From Pseudoalteromonas sp049257235 (lineage in GTDB: Bacteria; Pseudomonadota; Gammaproteobacteria; Enterobacterales; Alteromonadaceae), in assembly GCF_049257235.1 (NCBI RefSeq), contig NZ_JBMMUF010000009.1, positions 1 to 64,000 of the forward strand: 64,000 bases of DNA, in the 5' to 3' direction. The translations under genes and the position numbers were made by a program. Below, in pieces: positions 7,744-15,976 of this stretch. How positions within the stretch are numbered: the first letter of the stretch is position 1; each line of letters opens with the position of its first letter. The notes beneath the pieces are model-generated. The model had not been told where the DNA came from. It ran no database searches and saw only the letters and a list, made by a program, of their open reading frames with translations.

Positions 7744-8601
7744 ATGAAGCGTATTGTGCTGTTTTTATTGACCAACCTTGCAGTGATGCTGGTACTTGGT
7801 CTGGTATTATCCGTTCTTTTTGCCTTCTTTGGTATTTCATCTCGAAGCATCGGTGGCATTCTCGTTATTGCGGCAGTGTTCGGATTTGGCGGCTCGTTCA
7901 TTTCATTGTTTATGTCAAAATGGATCGCAAAAAAATCCACCGGAGCATACGTTATTGAGCAAGCTCGTACAGACACTGAGCAATGGTTAGTATCAACGGT
8001 GGCTGAACAAGCTCAGCAGCGTGGCATTAAAATGCCAGAGGTTGCGATTTATGACAGCCCTGAAATTAATGCCTTTGCTACCGGGCCATCAAAAAATAAC
8101 TCACTTGTAGCCGTGAGCAGTGGATTACTTCACAACATGACCAAGGATGAAGCGCAAGCCGTTCTTGCTCATGAAGTTTCCCACGTTGCTAATGGAGACA
8201 TGGTGACACTGACCTTAATCCAAGGCGTAGTGAATACCTTCGTTATTTTCTTGGCAAAAATTTTGGCGGGCATTGTCGATAATTTCTTAAACGGCGATGA
8301 AGAAGAAGGCGGTGGCTGGACTTACTTTGTCTTTGACATGGTATTCCAAATTCTTTTCGGTATTTTAGCCTCAGTCATCGTTGCTTACTTCAGCCGTAAA
8401 CGTGAATTTGCAGCAGACAAAGGTGCGGCTGAAATGGTCGGTGCTAATAAAATGCGCTCAGCGCTTGAGCGTTTGAAGCATAACCATGAATCGCGATTAG
8501 AGGGTTCTATGATGGCGTTTGGTATTGCATCGGGGCGCTCAATCAGCGAGATGTTTGCGTCGCACCCGCCGCTTGACGCTCGAATAAACGCACTAAAATA
8601 A
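7744..8601 (+). CDS. htpX: Membrane-bound zinc protease HtpX
   Basis: M48-family integral membrane endopeptidase that degrades misfolded membrane proteins together with FtsH. The product has 285 residues (E. coli 293). Two N-terminal helices (about 5-28 and 38-58) are followed by the zinc motif HEVSH at 143-147. A second hydrophobic pair follows around 155-205, and the third zinc ligand is expected in the REFAADKGA segment near residue 225. GGAGAA at 7730-7735 sets the start at 7744; an upstream in-frame codon at 7711 has no such site. It is monocistronic and ends at a strong terminator. The inverted repeat at 7623-7665 may belong to its control region. Confidence 0.95.
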   Translation: MKRIVLFLLTNLAVMLVLGLVLSVLFAFFGISSRSIGGILVIAAVFGFGGSFISLFMSKWIAKKSTGAYVIEQARTDTEQWLVSTVAEQAQQRGIKMPEVAIYDSPEINAFATGPSKNNSLVAVSSGLLHNMTKDEAQAVLAHEVSHVANGDMVTLTLIQGVVNTFVIFLAKILAGIVDNFLNGDEEEGGGWTYFVFDMVFQILFGILASVIVAYFSRKREFAADKGAAEMVGANKMRSALERLKHNHESRLEGSMMAFGIASGRSISEMFASHPPLDARINALK

Positions 8602-8616
8602 ACACAGTGATGATTT

Positions 8617-8645
8617 GAAAAAGGGCCATATTTGGCCCTTTTTTA
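8617..8645. terminator. Terminator between htpX and the small minus-strand gene
   Basis: Stem AAGGGCCA / TGGCCCTT (8621-8628 with 8633-8640) flanked by A and T runs, hence usable in both directions. Its right edge overlaps the stop codon of the convergent gene at 8643. Confidence 0.88.
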
Positions 8646-8897
8646 TTGCTCGCGTTCACGAGCTTGTTGATTGGGCAGTAATTCTTCTACGATTTCTTTG
8701 GCAGAAATAGTGTAGCGCACGCCGTCGAACATGACGGATGTGAATTCGTCAATTCCGGTGATCCCTGTGAGTGTCCAGCCTTCACCGCGTTTGGGACAAT
8801 ACACTGTCGTTGTTGGTGGCACTTTGACGTACTGCTCTTGCATCTTATTTGCCTTTTGATGACTTGCTTGTTGACCTAGTTTAAGGCAATAATTCAT
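8643..8897 (-). CDS. Small protein of unknown function
   Basis: 84-residue product with no recognised domain. The C-terminal two thirds look structured: beta-like stretches (VYCPKRGEGWTLTGI, SVMFDGVRYTI) end in a charged, helix-prone tail (KEIVEELL..QAREREQ). The first ~18 residues are low in such pattern, so translation may instead begin at the internal ATG at 8843 (MQEQYVKVPPTT), giving 66 residues; neither start has a strong ribosome binding site. It is convergent with htpX and divergent from the GNAT gene. No function is proposed. Confidence 0.5.
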   Translation of the reverse strand: MNYCLKLGQQASHQKANKMQEQYVKVPPTTTVYCPKRGEGWTLTGITGIDEFTSVMFDGVRYTISAKEIVEELLPNQQAREREQ

Positions 8898-8923
8898 CAA
8901 CTTAAACCTTCAACTTCACTCCT

Positions 8924-9436
8924 TTGAAGATCAGCTGCAAAGACTCAGTCATTACATTGAGACCGATAACCCATAAAGACGCAAACGCGTTAATGCAAAT
9001 CCTGTCATTGCCTAGCGTGGGAAAGTTTAATGACTATGGCTTGCTCACTGATAAGCACCAAGTAAGAGAAATTATTCAACAGGATATCGAACTGTTGCTT
9101 AGTGGATGCGGCGTGCGCATGGCGATTCTTTACGATAACCAGCTTATTGGCACCTGCGGCCTCTATAATGTCGAACGCCCCCGCGTTGAAGTGGGTTTTG
9201 AGCTCCATCCTGCTCATTGTGGAAGAGGGCTTATGCAACAATCACTCGCGTTGCTATTGAGCCACAGTCATCACTTTATTGGGTTTATACCTAGTCAGTT
9301 TATTGCTCACACGCACCAAGATAATGTGTCCTGTATTAAGACGTTACATGCCATGGGGTTTGAGCGCACACATGACAAGTTAGAGCCTAACGACTCGCTT
9401 GTGAGATTTATGCGTACCAATACTCATAAAACGTAG
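8924..9436 (+). CDS. GNAT-family N-acetyltransferase (RimJ/RimL-like)
   Basis: 170-residue protein of the acetyl-CoA-dependent GNAT fold. The opening pattern (ITLRPITHKDANALMQIL) is typical of the Acetyltransf_3 branch, which includes ribosomal-protein and small-molecule acetyltransferases. The segment VEVGFELHPAHCGRGLMQQS near residues 88-107 carries the strand and Q/RxxGxG/A-type pyrophosphate loop (here HCGRGL). NVSCIKTLHAMGFE near 130-143 is the usual C-terminal alpha4-beta7 signature. The substrate is unknown. The start is uncertain: TTG at 8924 gives a full domain but has no clear binding site, and the next ATG (residue 24) would remove the first strand. Confidence 0.75.
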   Translation: MKISCKDSVITLRPITHKDANALMQILSLPSVGKFNDYGLLTDKHQVREIIQQDIELLLSGCGVRMAILYDNQLIGTCGLYNVERPRVEVGFELHPAHCGRGLMQQSLALLLSHSHHFIGFIPSQFIAHTHQDNVSCIKTLHAMGFERTHDKLEPNDSLVRFMRTNTHKT

Positions 9437-9565
9437 CGCACTAAAGTAGTACTGATAGAGGGCTGCGGTAATTTTTGCACTTCTATTGAAAAAGTCATTT
9501 GATATTAGCGAGATACGAAGGATAATCACTGAGAAAATGGTAACAGTGTAATAGTGCAACATGTA

Positions 9566-9583
9566 CTTATTGTACCCAATAAG
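9566..9583. repeat. Short inverted repeat in the 283-bp gap before the S9 peptidase gene
   Basis: CTTATTG (9566-9572) and CAATAAG (9577-9583) are inverted around TACC. This is the only clear structure seen between 9437 and 9719; the rest is AT-rich and without a credible gene. It could be a regulator site about 140 bp before the next start codon. Confidence 0.3.
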
Positions 9584-9719
9584 GTATATTTGCGCTGTTT
9601 ATTAGTTAGCAAAAGTGGTTTTACATAAACCCATTGTATAAACAAATTACGCTGTTGTGCGATACGGAAGGCCTTATAAAAATCACTAGATTGGCCATTA
9701 GAATTGAATGGATTGTCCT

Positions 9720-11669
9720 ATGAAAAAAATACTATTTATATTTGCTTGTTTACTCAGCACTAGCGTGTTGGCAGCGTTGCAGAATGCGCCCATTTTACCT
9801 GTTGATGTCTACGCTGACTTGCCAAAATTTAGTATGGCTCGGCTATCACCATCGGGGCAACGCATTTTGTTCCGCGCAGTTGATGGTGACAAAGACATCA
9901 TGATGATCAAAGAGCTGAGCACCGGTAAGTTGGTTGGCGGAGTCGTGCTTGGCGAAGTTAACCCAAGTGGCGCATTTTTTATTGATGAAGACCGAGTCAT
10001 TCTGCAAGCCTACAAATACAAGAAACTGCATGGATATCGAGGAAGGCATAACGTCAGTACAGCGTACGTGTATGATGTAAACACCAATAATATCGTGCAA
10101 CTGCTTGTGCCTGGGCTTGGTATATATCATGGACAAACGGGTCTAGGTCACATTGTTGGTATTTCTGAGGATAAAACAGAAGTGTATATGCCAGCGTATA
10201 CCGGAATTAAGACCCTTGATAACCCGCCTTATTCCTTGGTGAAGGTCAAATTAGATACTAAGCGTTCACGTGAGCCTCGTATCGTAAAACGTGGACGAAA
10301 TGAAATCGATGATTACTTTGTTGATAGCCAAGGCGAAATTATTGCTATTGAAGCGTTTAACAACAGAGATGATCTGCACACTATAGATTCCTATATTAGT
10401 GGCGAAAAAGTTGAAATTTTCTCGCAAAATACGGCGATTAAGCGCGTATCATTTGTAGGATTAACACCTGATAAGCAATCTTTGGTGATGATCAAGGGCG
10501 ATGAGCATGGCGGTGATAGTTATTACACAATGTCGTTGCATGATGGCAAAGTTACCGGACCCATCTTTGTAAGGCCAGGTAAGGAAATTGATTATGTTTT
10601 ATCAGATATAAACCGTGTGGTTTATGGCGTTCGTTATTCTGGATTTAAGCCCAGCTATGAGTTCTTCAATAAGCAGGTAGACAATGTGCTTAACGCTTTA
10701 CAAAAGCAGATGCCTAACAATGTATTTTACATTCAGGATCATAGCGCTGATTGGCAGAGCATCTTGCTATTAGTTGAGGGTGAGGGAAGCCCACAAGACT
10801 ATTACTTATACAACAAAGAAACAGGGTTTCAGTTTTTAGCGAGTGCGCGCAAGGGAGTTGACCCAGCCTATGTAAATCCTGTGTTGGAAACGTCTATTAC
10901 AGCCAGAGATGGTCTTGCTATTCCAACATTAATAACCAGCCCAGTAGGTGTAACCTTAGGGGATAAACCACTCCCTACTGTTGTTATGCCCCACGGTGGA
11001 CCCGAGTCTTATGACAAATATGGTTTTGATTATATGGCTCAGTTCTTGGCGAACCGAGGTTACCTTGTGATCCAACCACAATTTAGGGGCTCGCGAGGTT
11101 TTGGCGCCGATCACACCACCAAGGGCTATGGTCAGTGGGGCCAAGCGATGCAAACAGACTTAGATGATGCATTAGCGGCCATGGTAGAGAAGTCTTACGC
11201 TGACAAAGACCGCACGTGTATGTTGGGATGGAGTTATGGCGGTTATGCAAGCTTGACTGCGGCGGTGTCTACGCCACAGATGTATAAATGCATCATTGCG
11301 ATTAACGGTGTAAGTGACTTGGAGGAAATGCTCTCTACTGAGCGCCGTGAACACGGTAGCGACCACTGGATAGTGAGTTATTGGAACAAAGCCATGCGTG
11401 ATAGCGTCGATGATAGCAAATTACTTGAACGTTATTCGCCAATTAATCATGTACACAAAGTGCAAGCGCCAGTCTTGGTGATTGCCGGTGAGCACGATAA
11501 GGTCGTTCCCGTAAAGCAATCGCGCAACATGGTGGAAGAACTTGAAGACGCGAACAAGGATGTCACCTACATAGAACTAGAAAATGAAGGCCATTCTATT
11601 ATCAACAACAATACCAGCAGAACCATTACCCTAACTGCAATTGAGAAGTTTTTGGATAAACACTTATAG
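9720..11669 (+). CDS. Exported S9-family prolyl oligopeptidase-type peptidase
   Basis: Serine peptidase expected to cleave short peptides, probably in the periplasm. The 649-residue protein starts with a signal peptide (MKKILFIFACLLSTSVLA). A WD/beta-propeller-like region (about 30-380) follows, then the alpha/beta-hydrolase domain with the catalytic Ser505 in GWSYGG, Asp593 in GEHDKVVP and His625 in EGHSI. MPHGGPESYD near 420 is the oxyanion-side motif typical of acylaminoacyl/dipeptidyl peptidases of clan SC. The start at 9720 is preferred over 9708 because it puts the signal peptide first and has a GGA seven bases upstream. Exact specificity cannot be read from the sequence. It is convergent with the tetR-type gene. 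Confidence 0.88.
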   Translation: MKKILFIFACLLSTSVLAALQNAPILPVDVYADLPKFSMARLSPSGQRILFRAVDGDKDIMMIKELSTGKLVGGVVLGEVNPSGAFFIDEDRVILQAYKYKKLHGYRGRHNVSTAYVYDVNTNNIVQLLVPGLGIYHGQTGLGHIVGISEDKTEVYMPAYTGIKTLDNPPYSLVKVKLDTKRSREPRIVKRGRNEIDDYFVDSQGEIIAIEAFNNRDDLHTIDSYISGEKVEIFSQNTAIKRVSFVGLTPDKQSLVMIKGDEHGGDSYYTMSLHDGKVTGPIFVRPGKEIDYVLSDINRVVYGVRYSGFKPSYEFFNKQVDNVLNALQKQMPNNVFYIQDHSADWQSILLLVEGEGSPQDYYLYNKETGFQFLASARKGVDPAYVNPVLETSITARDGLAIPTLITSPVGVTLGDKPLPTVVMPHGGPESYDKYGFDYMAQFLANRGYLVIQPQFRGSRGFGADHTTKGYGQWGQAMQTDLDDALAAMVEKSYADKDRTCMLGWSYGGYASLTAAVSTPQMYKCIIAINGVSDLEEMLSTERREHGSDHWIVSYWNKAMRDSVDDSKLLERYSPINHVHKVQAPVLVIAGEHDKVVPVKQSRNMVEELEDANKDVTYIELENEGHSIINNNTSRTITLTAIEKFLDKHL

Positions 11670-11679
11670 TCTGGAACTG

Positions 11680-11706
11680 GCGGGTGGCTGCAGGAGAGCC
11701 ACCCGC
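11680..11706. terminator. Hairpin between the convergent peptidase and TetR genes
   Basis: Perfect 10-bp GC-rich stem GCGGGTGGCT (11680-11689) / AGCCACCCGC (11697-11706) with a 7-nt loop. No long T-run follows on either side, so termination here is likely but not of the classical form. The right arm touches the stop codon of the minus-strand gene. Confidence 0.5.
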
Positions 11707-12248
11707 TAAAGCAATGCCAATTTTGCGCTCAGTCTACTGACCATCGCCGTCTTGGTGATACCTTGGGTATTTAACCCTTCTATTAATGTCATAAAAAAGC
11801 AATCCATCATCGCTGCTGCACGAACTTCATCATATCGGTCACAGTCGACAAAAAGCTGCTGCTTTAATTTTTCTATACTGCTATTGAAAAAGACCCCTTG
11901 GCAAACCAATCCTTGGAGCAGGGTTTGTGTGAATTCCTGATAGCTTAAGAAAAAAGCATACAAGTGCTGAGCGTAATGGCGCAGTTTTAACTTGGGTAGC
12001 TCGAATGTGTCATCTTGCTGTGCTTGGGCTATGACATCGTCAAAATGCGCTTGCATCAATTCGTTTAGCAATTGTTCTTTGTTTTCAAAGTGGCTAAACA
12101 GGGTGCCATTTGCGATATCGGCTTTTTTGGCAATATCACGAGTAGATGTGCCAGCGTAGCCCTTGGATAAAAATAACTCCCATGCGCAGGACATTATTCG
12201 TGCGCGAGTGGCCAGTTTCTTTGGTGTTGTATGTGAAATAGTTGTCAT
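11706..12248 (-). CDS. TetR/AcrR-family transcriptional regulator
   Basis: 180-residue repressor-type protein. The N-terminal helix-turn-helix is clear: an ATRARIMSCAWELFLSKGYA start, then TSTRDIAKKADIANGTLFSH with the typical FSHFENKEQLL end (about residues 10-58). The C-terminal ligand domain has no family signature, so the inducer is unknown. I place the start at 12248 because two near-identical palindromes lie directly upstream at 12262-12295; starting at 12296 would bury them in coding DNA. This layout predicts autorepression. No divergent target gene is adjacent, so any further targets must be sought elsewhere. Confidence 0.85.
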   Translation of the reverse strand: MTTISHTTPKKLATRARIMSCAWELFLSKGYAGTSTRDIAKKADIANGTLFSHFENKEQLLNELMQAHFDDVIAQAQQDDTFELPKLKLRHYAQHLYAFFLSYQEFTQTLLQGLVCQGVFFNSSIEKLKQQLFVDCDRYDEVRAAAMMDCFFMTLIEGLNTQGITKTAMVSRLSAKLALL

Positions 12249-12261
12249 TACAGATACCATT

Positions 12262-12295
12262 TTGAGCGTGCTCAATTGCTTTGTGAGCGCGCTCA
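12262..12295. promoter_or_regulatory. Twin palindromic operators of the TetR-type regulator
   Basis: TTGAGCGTGCTCAA (12262-12275) and TGAGCGCGCTCA (12284-12295) share the inverted core TGAGC..GCTCA. Their centres are 21 bp apart, about two helical turns, which would place two dimers on the same face of the DNA. They begin 14 bp upstream of the regulator's chosen start codon. Confidence 0.7.
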
Positions 12296-12455
12296 ATTCA
12301 AGTGCTTTTTTTAGTGTTGTTAGTAATACCTGCGATTTTTCAATACGTTATAGAGAAACGCAATTTTATGCTGGCAAAATAATCTTGTCTGTGTGGTGTA
12401 CAATAACCTCTTACATGAAGCTTTAACAAGTCGTTAAATGATATTGATTTGTGGC

Positions 12456-12514
12456 ATGATTTTTAACGCACTATTTTGTATAATGCGCCGCGAGTGCTGT
12501 AGGTGCACTACAGC
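12456..12514 (+). promoter_or_regulatory. Candidate purE promoter and leader hairpin
   Basis: A perfect -10 box TATAAT lies at 12479-12484; the -35 is poor. It would give a leader of about 100 nt. The leader contains the hairpin GCTGTAG (12496-12502) / CTACAGC (12508-12514). I see no PurR-like box. The rest of the gap between 12296 and 12594 shows nothing else supportable. Confidence 0.45.
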
Positions 12515-12594
12515 CAATGAGCCAGTAACCCCCAGCATTGTATATGTCTATCTGGCTTTAAAAATACAGTATCGTTTATACCCCAGGAGTAATA

Positions 12595-13077
12595 ATGAAA
12601 GTAGGTATCATCATGGGTTCCAAGTCAGACTGGCCCACAATGCAACACGCAGCCGATATGTTAGATAAGTTTGGCGTTGAATATGAAACCAAGGTTGTGT
12701 CTGCGCACCGTACTCCTCAGTTATTAGCAGATTATGCATCCTCTGCTGCCGATCGTGGCATTAAGGTTATTATCGCAGGCGCCGGTGGCGCTGCTCACTT
12801 ACCGGGTATGGCTGCTGCATTTACTTCGCTTCCGGTGTTAGGTGTTCCGGTTAAATCAAAAGCATTGAACGGTGTAGACTCACTACTTTCTATCTGCCAA
12901 ATGCCCAAAGGAGTAGCCGTAGGCACATTAGCTATTGGCGATCCGGGAGCGGCTAATGCAGGTCTATTGGCGGCACAAATTTTGGGGTGCCAACAACCAG
13001 AGTTATTAGCCAAAATCGACGCTTTTAGAAAAGAGCAAACTGATACAGTACTTGCTAACCCAAACCCCGCTGAGTGA
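12595..13077 (+). CDS. purE: N5-carboxyaminoimidazole ribonucleotide mutase
   Basis: Converts N5-CAIR to CAIR in de novo purine synthesis (class I PurE, acting after PurK). The 160-residue product shows the family start VGIIMGSKSDWPTMQHA and the substrate-binding YETKVVSAHRTP near residue 42. The catalytic loop GAGGAAHLPGM lies near 64 and the C-terminal GVPVKSKALNGVDSLLSICQMP near 88. E. coli PurE is 169 residues. CAGGAG lies seven bases before the ATG. The stop overlaps the start region of purK, so the two are coupled. Confidence 0.97.
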   Translation: MKVGIIMGSKSDWPTMQHAADMLDKFGVEYETKVVSAHRTPQLLADYASSAADRGIKVIIAGAGGAAHLPGMAAAFTSLPVLGVPVKSKALNGVDSLLSICQMPKGVAVGTLAIGDPGAANAGLLAAQILGCQQPELLAKIDAFRKEQTDTVLANPNPAE

Positions 13078-13091
13078 GAGGCTCTGTAAGC

Positions 13092-14231
13092 ATGAACATG
13101 TTAGTGTTAGGAGCAGGGCAACTAGCCAGAATGATGGCGTTGGCGGGTACGCCACTGGATATTCATATCAAAGCGTATGATGTTGGCTCAAAACAAGTCG
13201 TTCATCCTGTAACGGGTCAGGTTTATGACTTGAGCCTAGAGGCGGCGATTAGTGAGAGTCACAGTATTACCGCTGAATTTGAACATATCCCCAGCGATGT
13301 GTTGTTGCTGTGTCAACAAAGCGGTAAGTTTTTCCCAGGTCAGCAAGCCATTGAATGTGGCGGCGACCGCGCCAAAGAGAAAGCGCTTTTGGAGAAAGCC
13401 GGTGTGCCTAGCGCCCCTTATGTGCTGGTAACAAAGCGGAGCGATTTTGACAAAGCCATCGTTGAACTTGACTTGCCTTTGGTTATTAAGACTTGCCAGG
13501 CAGGATATGACGGCAAAGGTCAGTGGCGCTTAAAAGACGCTGCAAATGCTGATGAGATTTGGCAAGAAATGTCGGCATTTCTTGATAAAGACCCTGCGCA
13601 CAGCATCATTTGCGAGAAGATGATCCCGTTTAATCGTGAAGTGTCAGTGATTGGTGCTCGCGACCAAAAAGGTAATGTTGCAATCTATCCTGTCACCGAA
13701 AATGAGCACACTAACGGCGTGCTAACGCTTTCCTTAGCGGGCGTAGTGGCAGAGTCAATTCAACAGCAGGCGATTGATGCGTATACCAAGCTTGCGAATG
13801 AGCTCAATTATGTGGGTGTATTGGCGATTGAATTTTTCGACGTAGACGGACAGTTGTTAGTGAATGAAATTGCGCCACGCGTTCATAACTCAGGGCACTG
13901 GACGCAGCAGGGCGCGTTTTGCTGTCAATTTGAAAACCACGTACGTGCGGTAGCTGGATTGCCACTTGGCGACACACAATTGCTGCAACCGAGCGCAATG
14001 ATCAATGTACTTGGGCAAGCACACATTCCCACCACCGTATTAAATACCCCACAGGTACGCAGCCACTGGTATGCAAAGGGCGTAAAACCGGGTAGAAAGA
14101 TGGGCCACATCAATGTGAGCGCATCATCGTTGCAATGTTTAGGTGAGCGTATTGAGCGCCTTACCTCAGAGCTCGATGAGCAAAATTATCCAGGATTGGC
14201 TCGTTGCGCCGAACGGCTTAAAGCGATGTAA
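13092..14231 (+). CDS. purK: N5-carboxyaminoimidazole ribonucleotide synthase
   Basis: ATP-grasp enzyme that carboxylates AIR with bicarbonate and ATP to form N5-CAIR, the substrate of PurE. It has 379 residues (E. coli PurK 355, so slightly long). The N-terminal LVLGAGQLARMM is diagnostic. The ATP-grasp core includes VIKTCQAGYDGKGQW near residue 130 and the metal-binding end NEIAPRVHNSGHWTQ near 255. The start is set at 13092 (MNMLVLGAG) with GAGAGG upstream; GTG at 13074 overlapping the purE stop is an alternative. It ends at a strong terminator. Confidence 0.96.
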   Translation: MNMLVLGAGQLARMMALAGTPLDIHIKAYDVGSKQVVHPVTGQVYDLSLEAAISESHSITAEFEHIPSDVLLLCQQSGKFFPGQQAIECGGDRAKEKALLEKAGVPSAPYVLVTKRSDFDKAIVELDLPLVIKTCQAGYDGKGQWRLKDAANADEIWQEMSAFLDKDPAHSIICEKMIPFNREVSVIGARDQKGNVAIYPVTENEHTNGVLTLSLAGVVAESIQQQAIDAYTKLANELNYVGVLAIEFFDVDGQLLVNEIAPRVHNSGHWTQQGAFCCQFENHVRAVAGLPLGDTQLLQPSAMINVLGQAHIPTTVLNTPQVRSHWYAKGVKPGRKMGHINVSASSLQCLGERIERLTSELDEQNYPGLARCAERLKAM

Positions 14232-14232
14232 T

Positions 14233-14263
14233 GAAAAAACCGAGCATGTGCTCGGTTTTTTTT
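14233..14263 (+). terminator. purEK terminator
   Basis: Stem ACCGAGCA / TGCTCGGT (14239-14246 with 14249-14256), followed by eight T and preceded by six A, just after the purK stop codon. Confidence 0.9.
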
Positions 14264-14345
14264 GTATCTTATCGCACGTGATAGGCGTGAGTGCATTCGC
14301 TTTGCATCGCCCCCACAATACTTTGCCTTATTAAATGGAATGAAT

Positions 14346-15566
14346 ATGAACAGTAAACTAAGCTGCGCGCTGCTCCTTGGTCTTCTTTTACTTACAAGTT
14401 GCGCTGCAGATGATGTACATATTGAACAAGCCGAAACGCAAATAGCTACACCAACTGTGCGCGTTGCCACGTTCAATGTGAGTATGGATGGCTCTAATTA
14501 CGTCAAAGATTTTACCAAATTATCTGAGTCGCCATTACCTGAACTGTTGGCAGAGGGTACCAACGAGCAAATACACAACATCGCACAGATCATTCAGACG
14601 GTACGCCCTGACATCATTTTGCTTAACGAATTTGATTACACGCAAGATTGGCAACGTAATGTCGAATTATTTAAAGCGAATTTTCTATCTAAGGCACATG
14701 GCTCTGCGAAGGCTATCGATTATCCATATGCGTATAGCGCACCATCAAACACCGGCATAAGCTCTAAATTTGACTTTGATGGTAATGGCAAGAAGACTGG
14801 CAATGCAGGCGATGCTTATGGGTTCGGATTTTACCCTGGGCAATATGCCATGGTTTTGTTGAGTCGCTATCCTATCGACGCAGATTCTGTACGCACTTTT
14901 CAGCATCTTAAATGGCATACACAAGAAAACGCTGTGATGCCAATGCTTGAGGGGCAGCCTTTCTACGATCAGCAAACGTGGCACGCTGCAAAGTTAAGTT
15001 CAAAGTCGTTTTGGGATATTCCTGTGCGCATCGGCGAGCATACGTTGCACGTGTTGGCCTCTCATCCAACACCGCCAGTGTTCGACGGCCCAGAAGACCG
15101 TAATGGTTTGCGCAATATCGCAGAGATAAAACTGGTTGCTGATTACATCACTGAAAATTCGCCGAGTTATTTAATTGACGACAAAGGCGTACAAGGTGGC
15201 TTAGCGCCACAGAGTAGATTTGTAGTTGTTGGCGATTTAAATGCAGCACCAGAAGGTGAAAAAGCGCGCCCTGAAGCCATTAATCATCTGCTTGAGCACC
15301 CATTAGTTAATGCGACGGTCCCCCCCGCAAGTGCAGGTGGGGCTGCAAGTGAAGATGCGCAGTATGCCAAATATTACACGGCTAGCTGGCGCGCGCGTGC
15401 TGATTATGTGTTGCCATCTAAGGCAGGGCTGGAGATTGTCGATGCAGGGGTATTCTGGCCACATATCCAAGACGAGGGATATGAGCTAGTTAAAGATCGC
15501 ACCCTGTCGTCTGATCACAGATTGGTGTGGATGGATTTAAAATTAATTGCGCACGGCGGGAACTAA
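14346..15566 (+). CDS. Lipoprotein with endonuclease/exonuclease/phosphatase fold
   Basis: 406-residue predicted lipoprotein: the signal peptide MNSKLSCALLLGLLLLTSC ends in a lipobox (LTSC). The mature part carries the metal-dependent EEP fold: VATFNVSMDG at the first strand, PDIILLNEFDY with the metal-binding glutamate, VGDLNAAPEGE in the middle and SSDHRLVWMDL as the terminal catalytic SDH motif. Such proteins hydrolyse phosphodiesters or phosphomonoesters (nucleases, sphingomyelinases, phytase-like); which applies cannot be told. The start at 14346 is preferred for its GGA spacing and compact signal peptide. It stands alone between two terminators. Confidence 0.85.
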   Translation: MNSKLSCALLLGLLLLTSCAADDVHIEQAETQIATPTVRVATFNVSMDGSNYVKDFTKLSESPLPELLAEGTNEQIHNIAQIIQTVRPDIILLNEFDYTQDWQRNVELFKANFLSKAHGSAKAIDYPYAYSAPSNTGISSKFDFDGNGKKTGNAGDAYGFGFYPGQYAMVLLSRYPIDADSVRTFQHLKWHTQENAVMPMLEGQPFYDQQTWHAAKLSSKSFWDIPVRIGEHTLHVLASHPTPPVFDGPEDRNGLRNIAEIKLVADYITENSPSYLIDDKGVQGGLAPQSRFVVVGDLNAAPEGEKARPEAINHLLEHPLVNATVPPASAGGAASEDAQYAKYYTASWRARADYVLPSKAGLEIVDAGVFWPHIQDEGYELVKDRTLSSDHRLVWMDLKLIAHGGN

Positions 15567-15638
15567 ATTGTACAAAAAACACTCAAACAATCTAGATAGA
15601 GCAGGTTGATAGCCTGTTTTATTGCTAGCGCAGAGTTT

Positions 15639-15667
15639 TGGTCAGCACCCTTGCTGGCCTTTTTTTA
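15639..15667 (+). terminator. Terminator after the EEP lipoprotein gene
   Basis: Stem GGTCAGCA / TGCTGGCC (15640-15647 with 15652-15659, one G-U pair) followed by seven T. Confidence 0.8.
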
Positions 15668-15801
15668 TGCTCGTAGCGCTCCCTTCAATCGGCTTTGTGT
15701 AAAGCGTGACACCGCCTAACACTGTGTCCCAGTTAATGGAAATGGCACAATAAACAACTGCTTTTATATAGTTTTTTGTTTATCTCTCCTATAGTGAGGA
15801 C

Positions 15802-15823
15802 AACGACCCATCGGGTCGTTTTT
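15802..15823 (+). terminator. Orphan terminator-like hairpin in a 413-bp gene-free stretch
   Basis: AACGACCC (15802-15809) and GGGTCGTT (15813-15820) form an 8-bp stem with a 3-nt loop and a T5 tail. It lies about 240 bp after the preceding stop codon, which already has its own terminator. This may mark the 3' end of a small RNA or a remnant. The region 15567-15976 holds no credible gene; a second partial copy (AACGACCCAATCG) lies at about 15933. Confidence 0.5.
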
Positions 15824-15976
15824 GTCATGTACACGTTCAGAGCGATGTTGCGTAACTTCAACTCTGGTAAGTACTTCCTAAATTTGCTATCAATGGTCTA
15901 AGGACAAAAACGAGACAGATTGCGGTAGAAAAACGACCCAATCGCTCGATATTAAATCGTTATTTTTACAGGCAAG

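Noticed and set aside
9380..9562. Possible 60-residue minus-strand gene after the GNAT gene
   Set aside because: It overlaps the GNAT 3' end, has no binding site and no protein-like pattern.
12595..12595. Purine riboswitch or PurR box in the purE leader
   Set aside because: The leader has one simple hairpin without the three-way junction of purine riboswitches, and no PurR-like palindrome is visible.
12163..12668. Two open frames across the tetR-purE gap
   Set aside because: One covers the TetR N-terminus and its operators in antisense, the other runs into purE out of frame; both contain the promoter-like elements and look non-coding.
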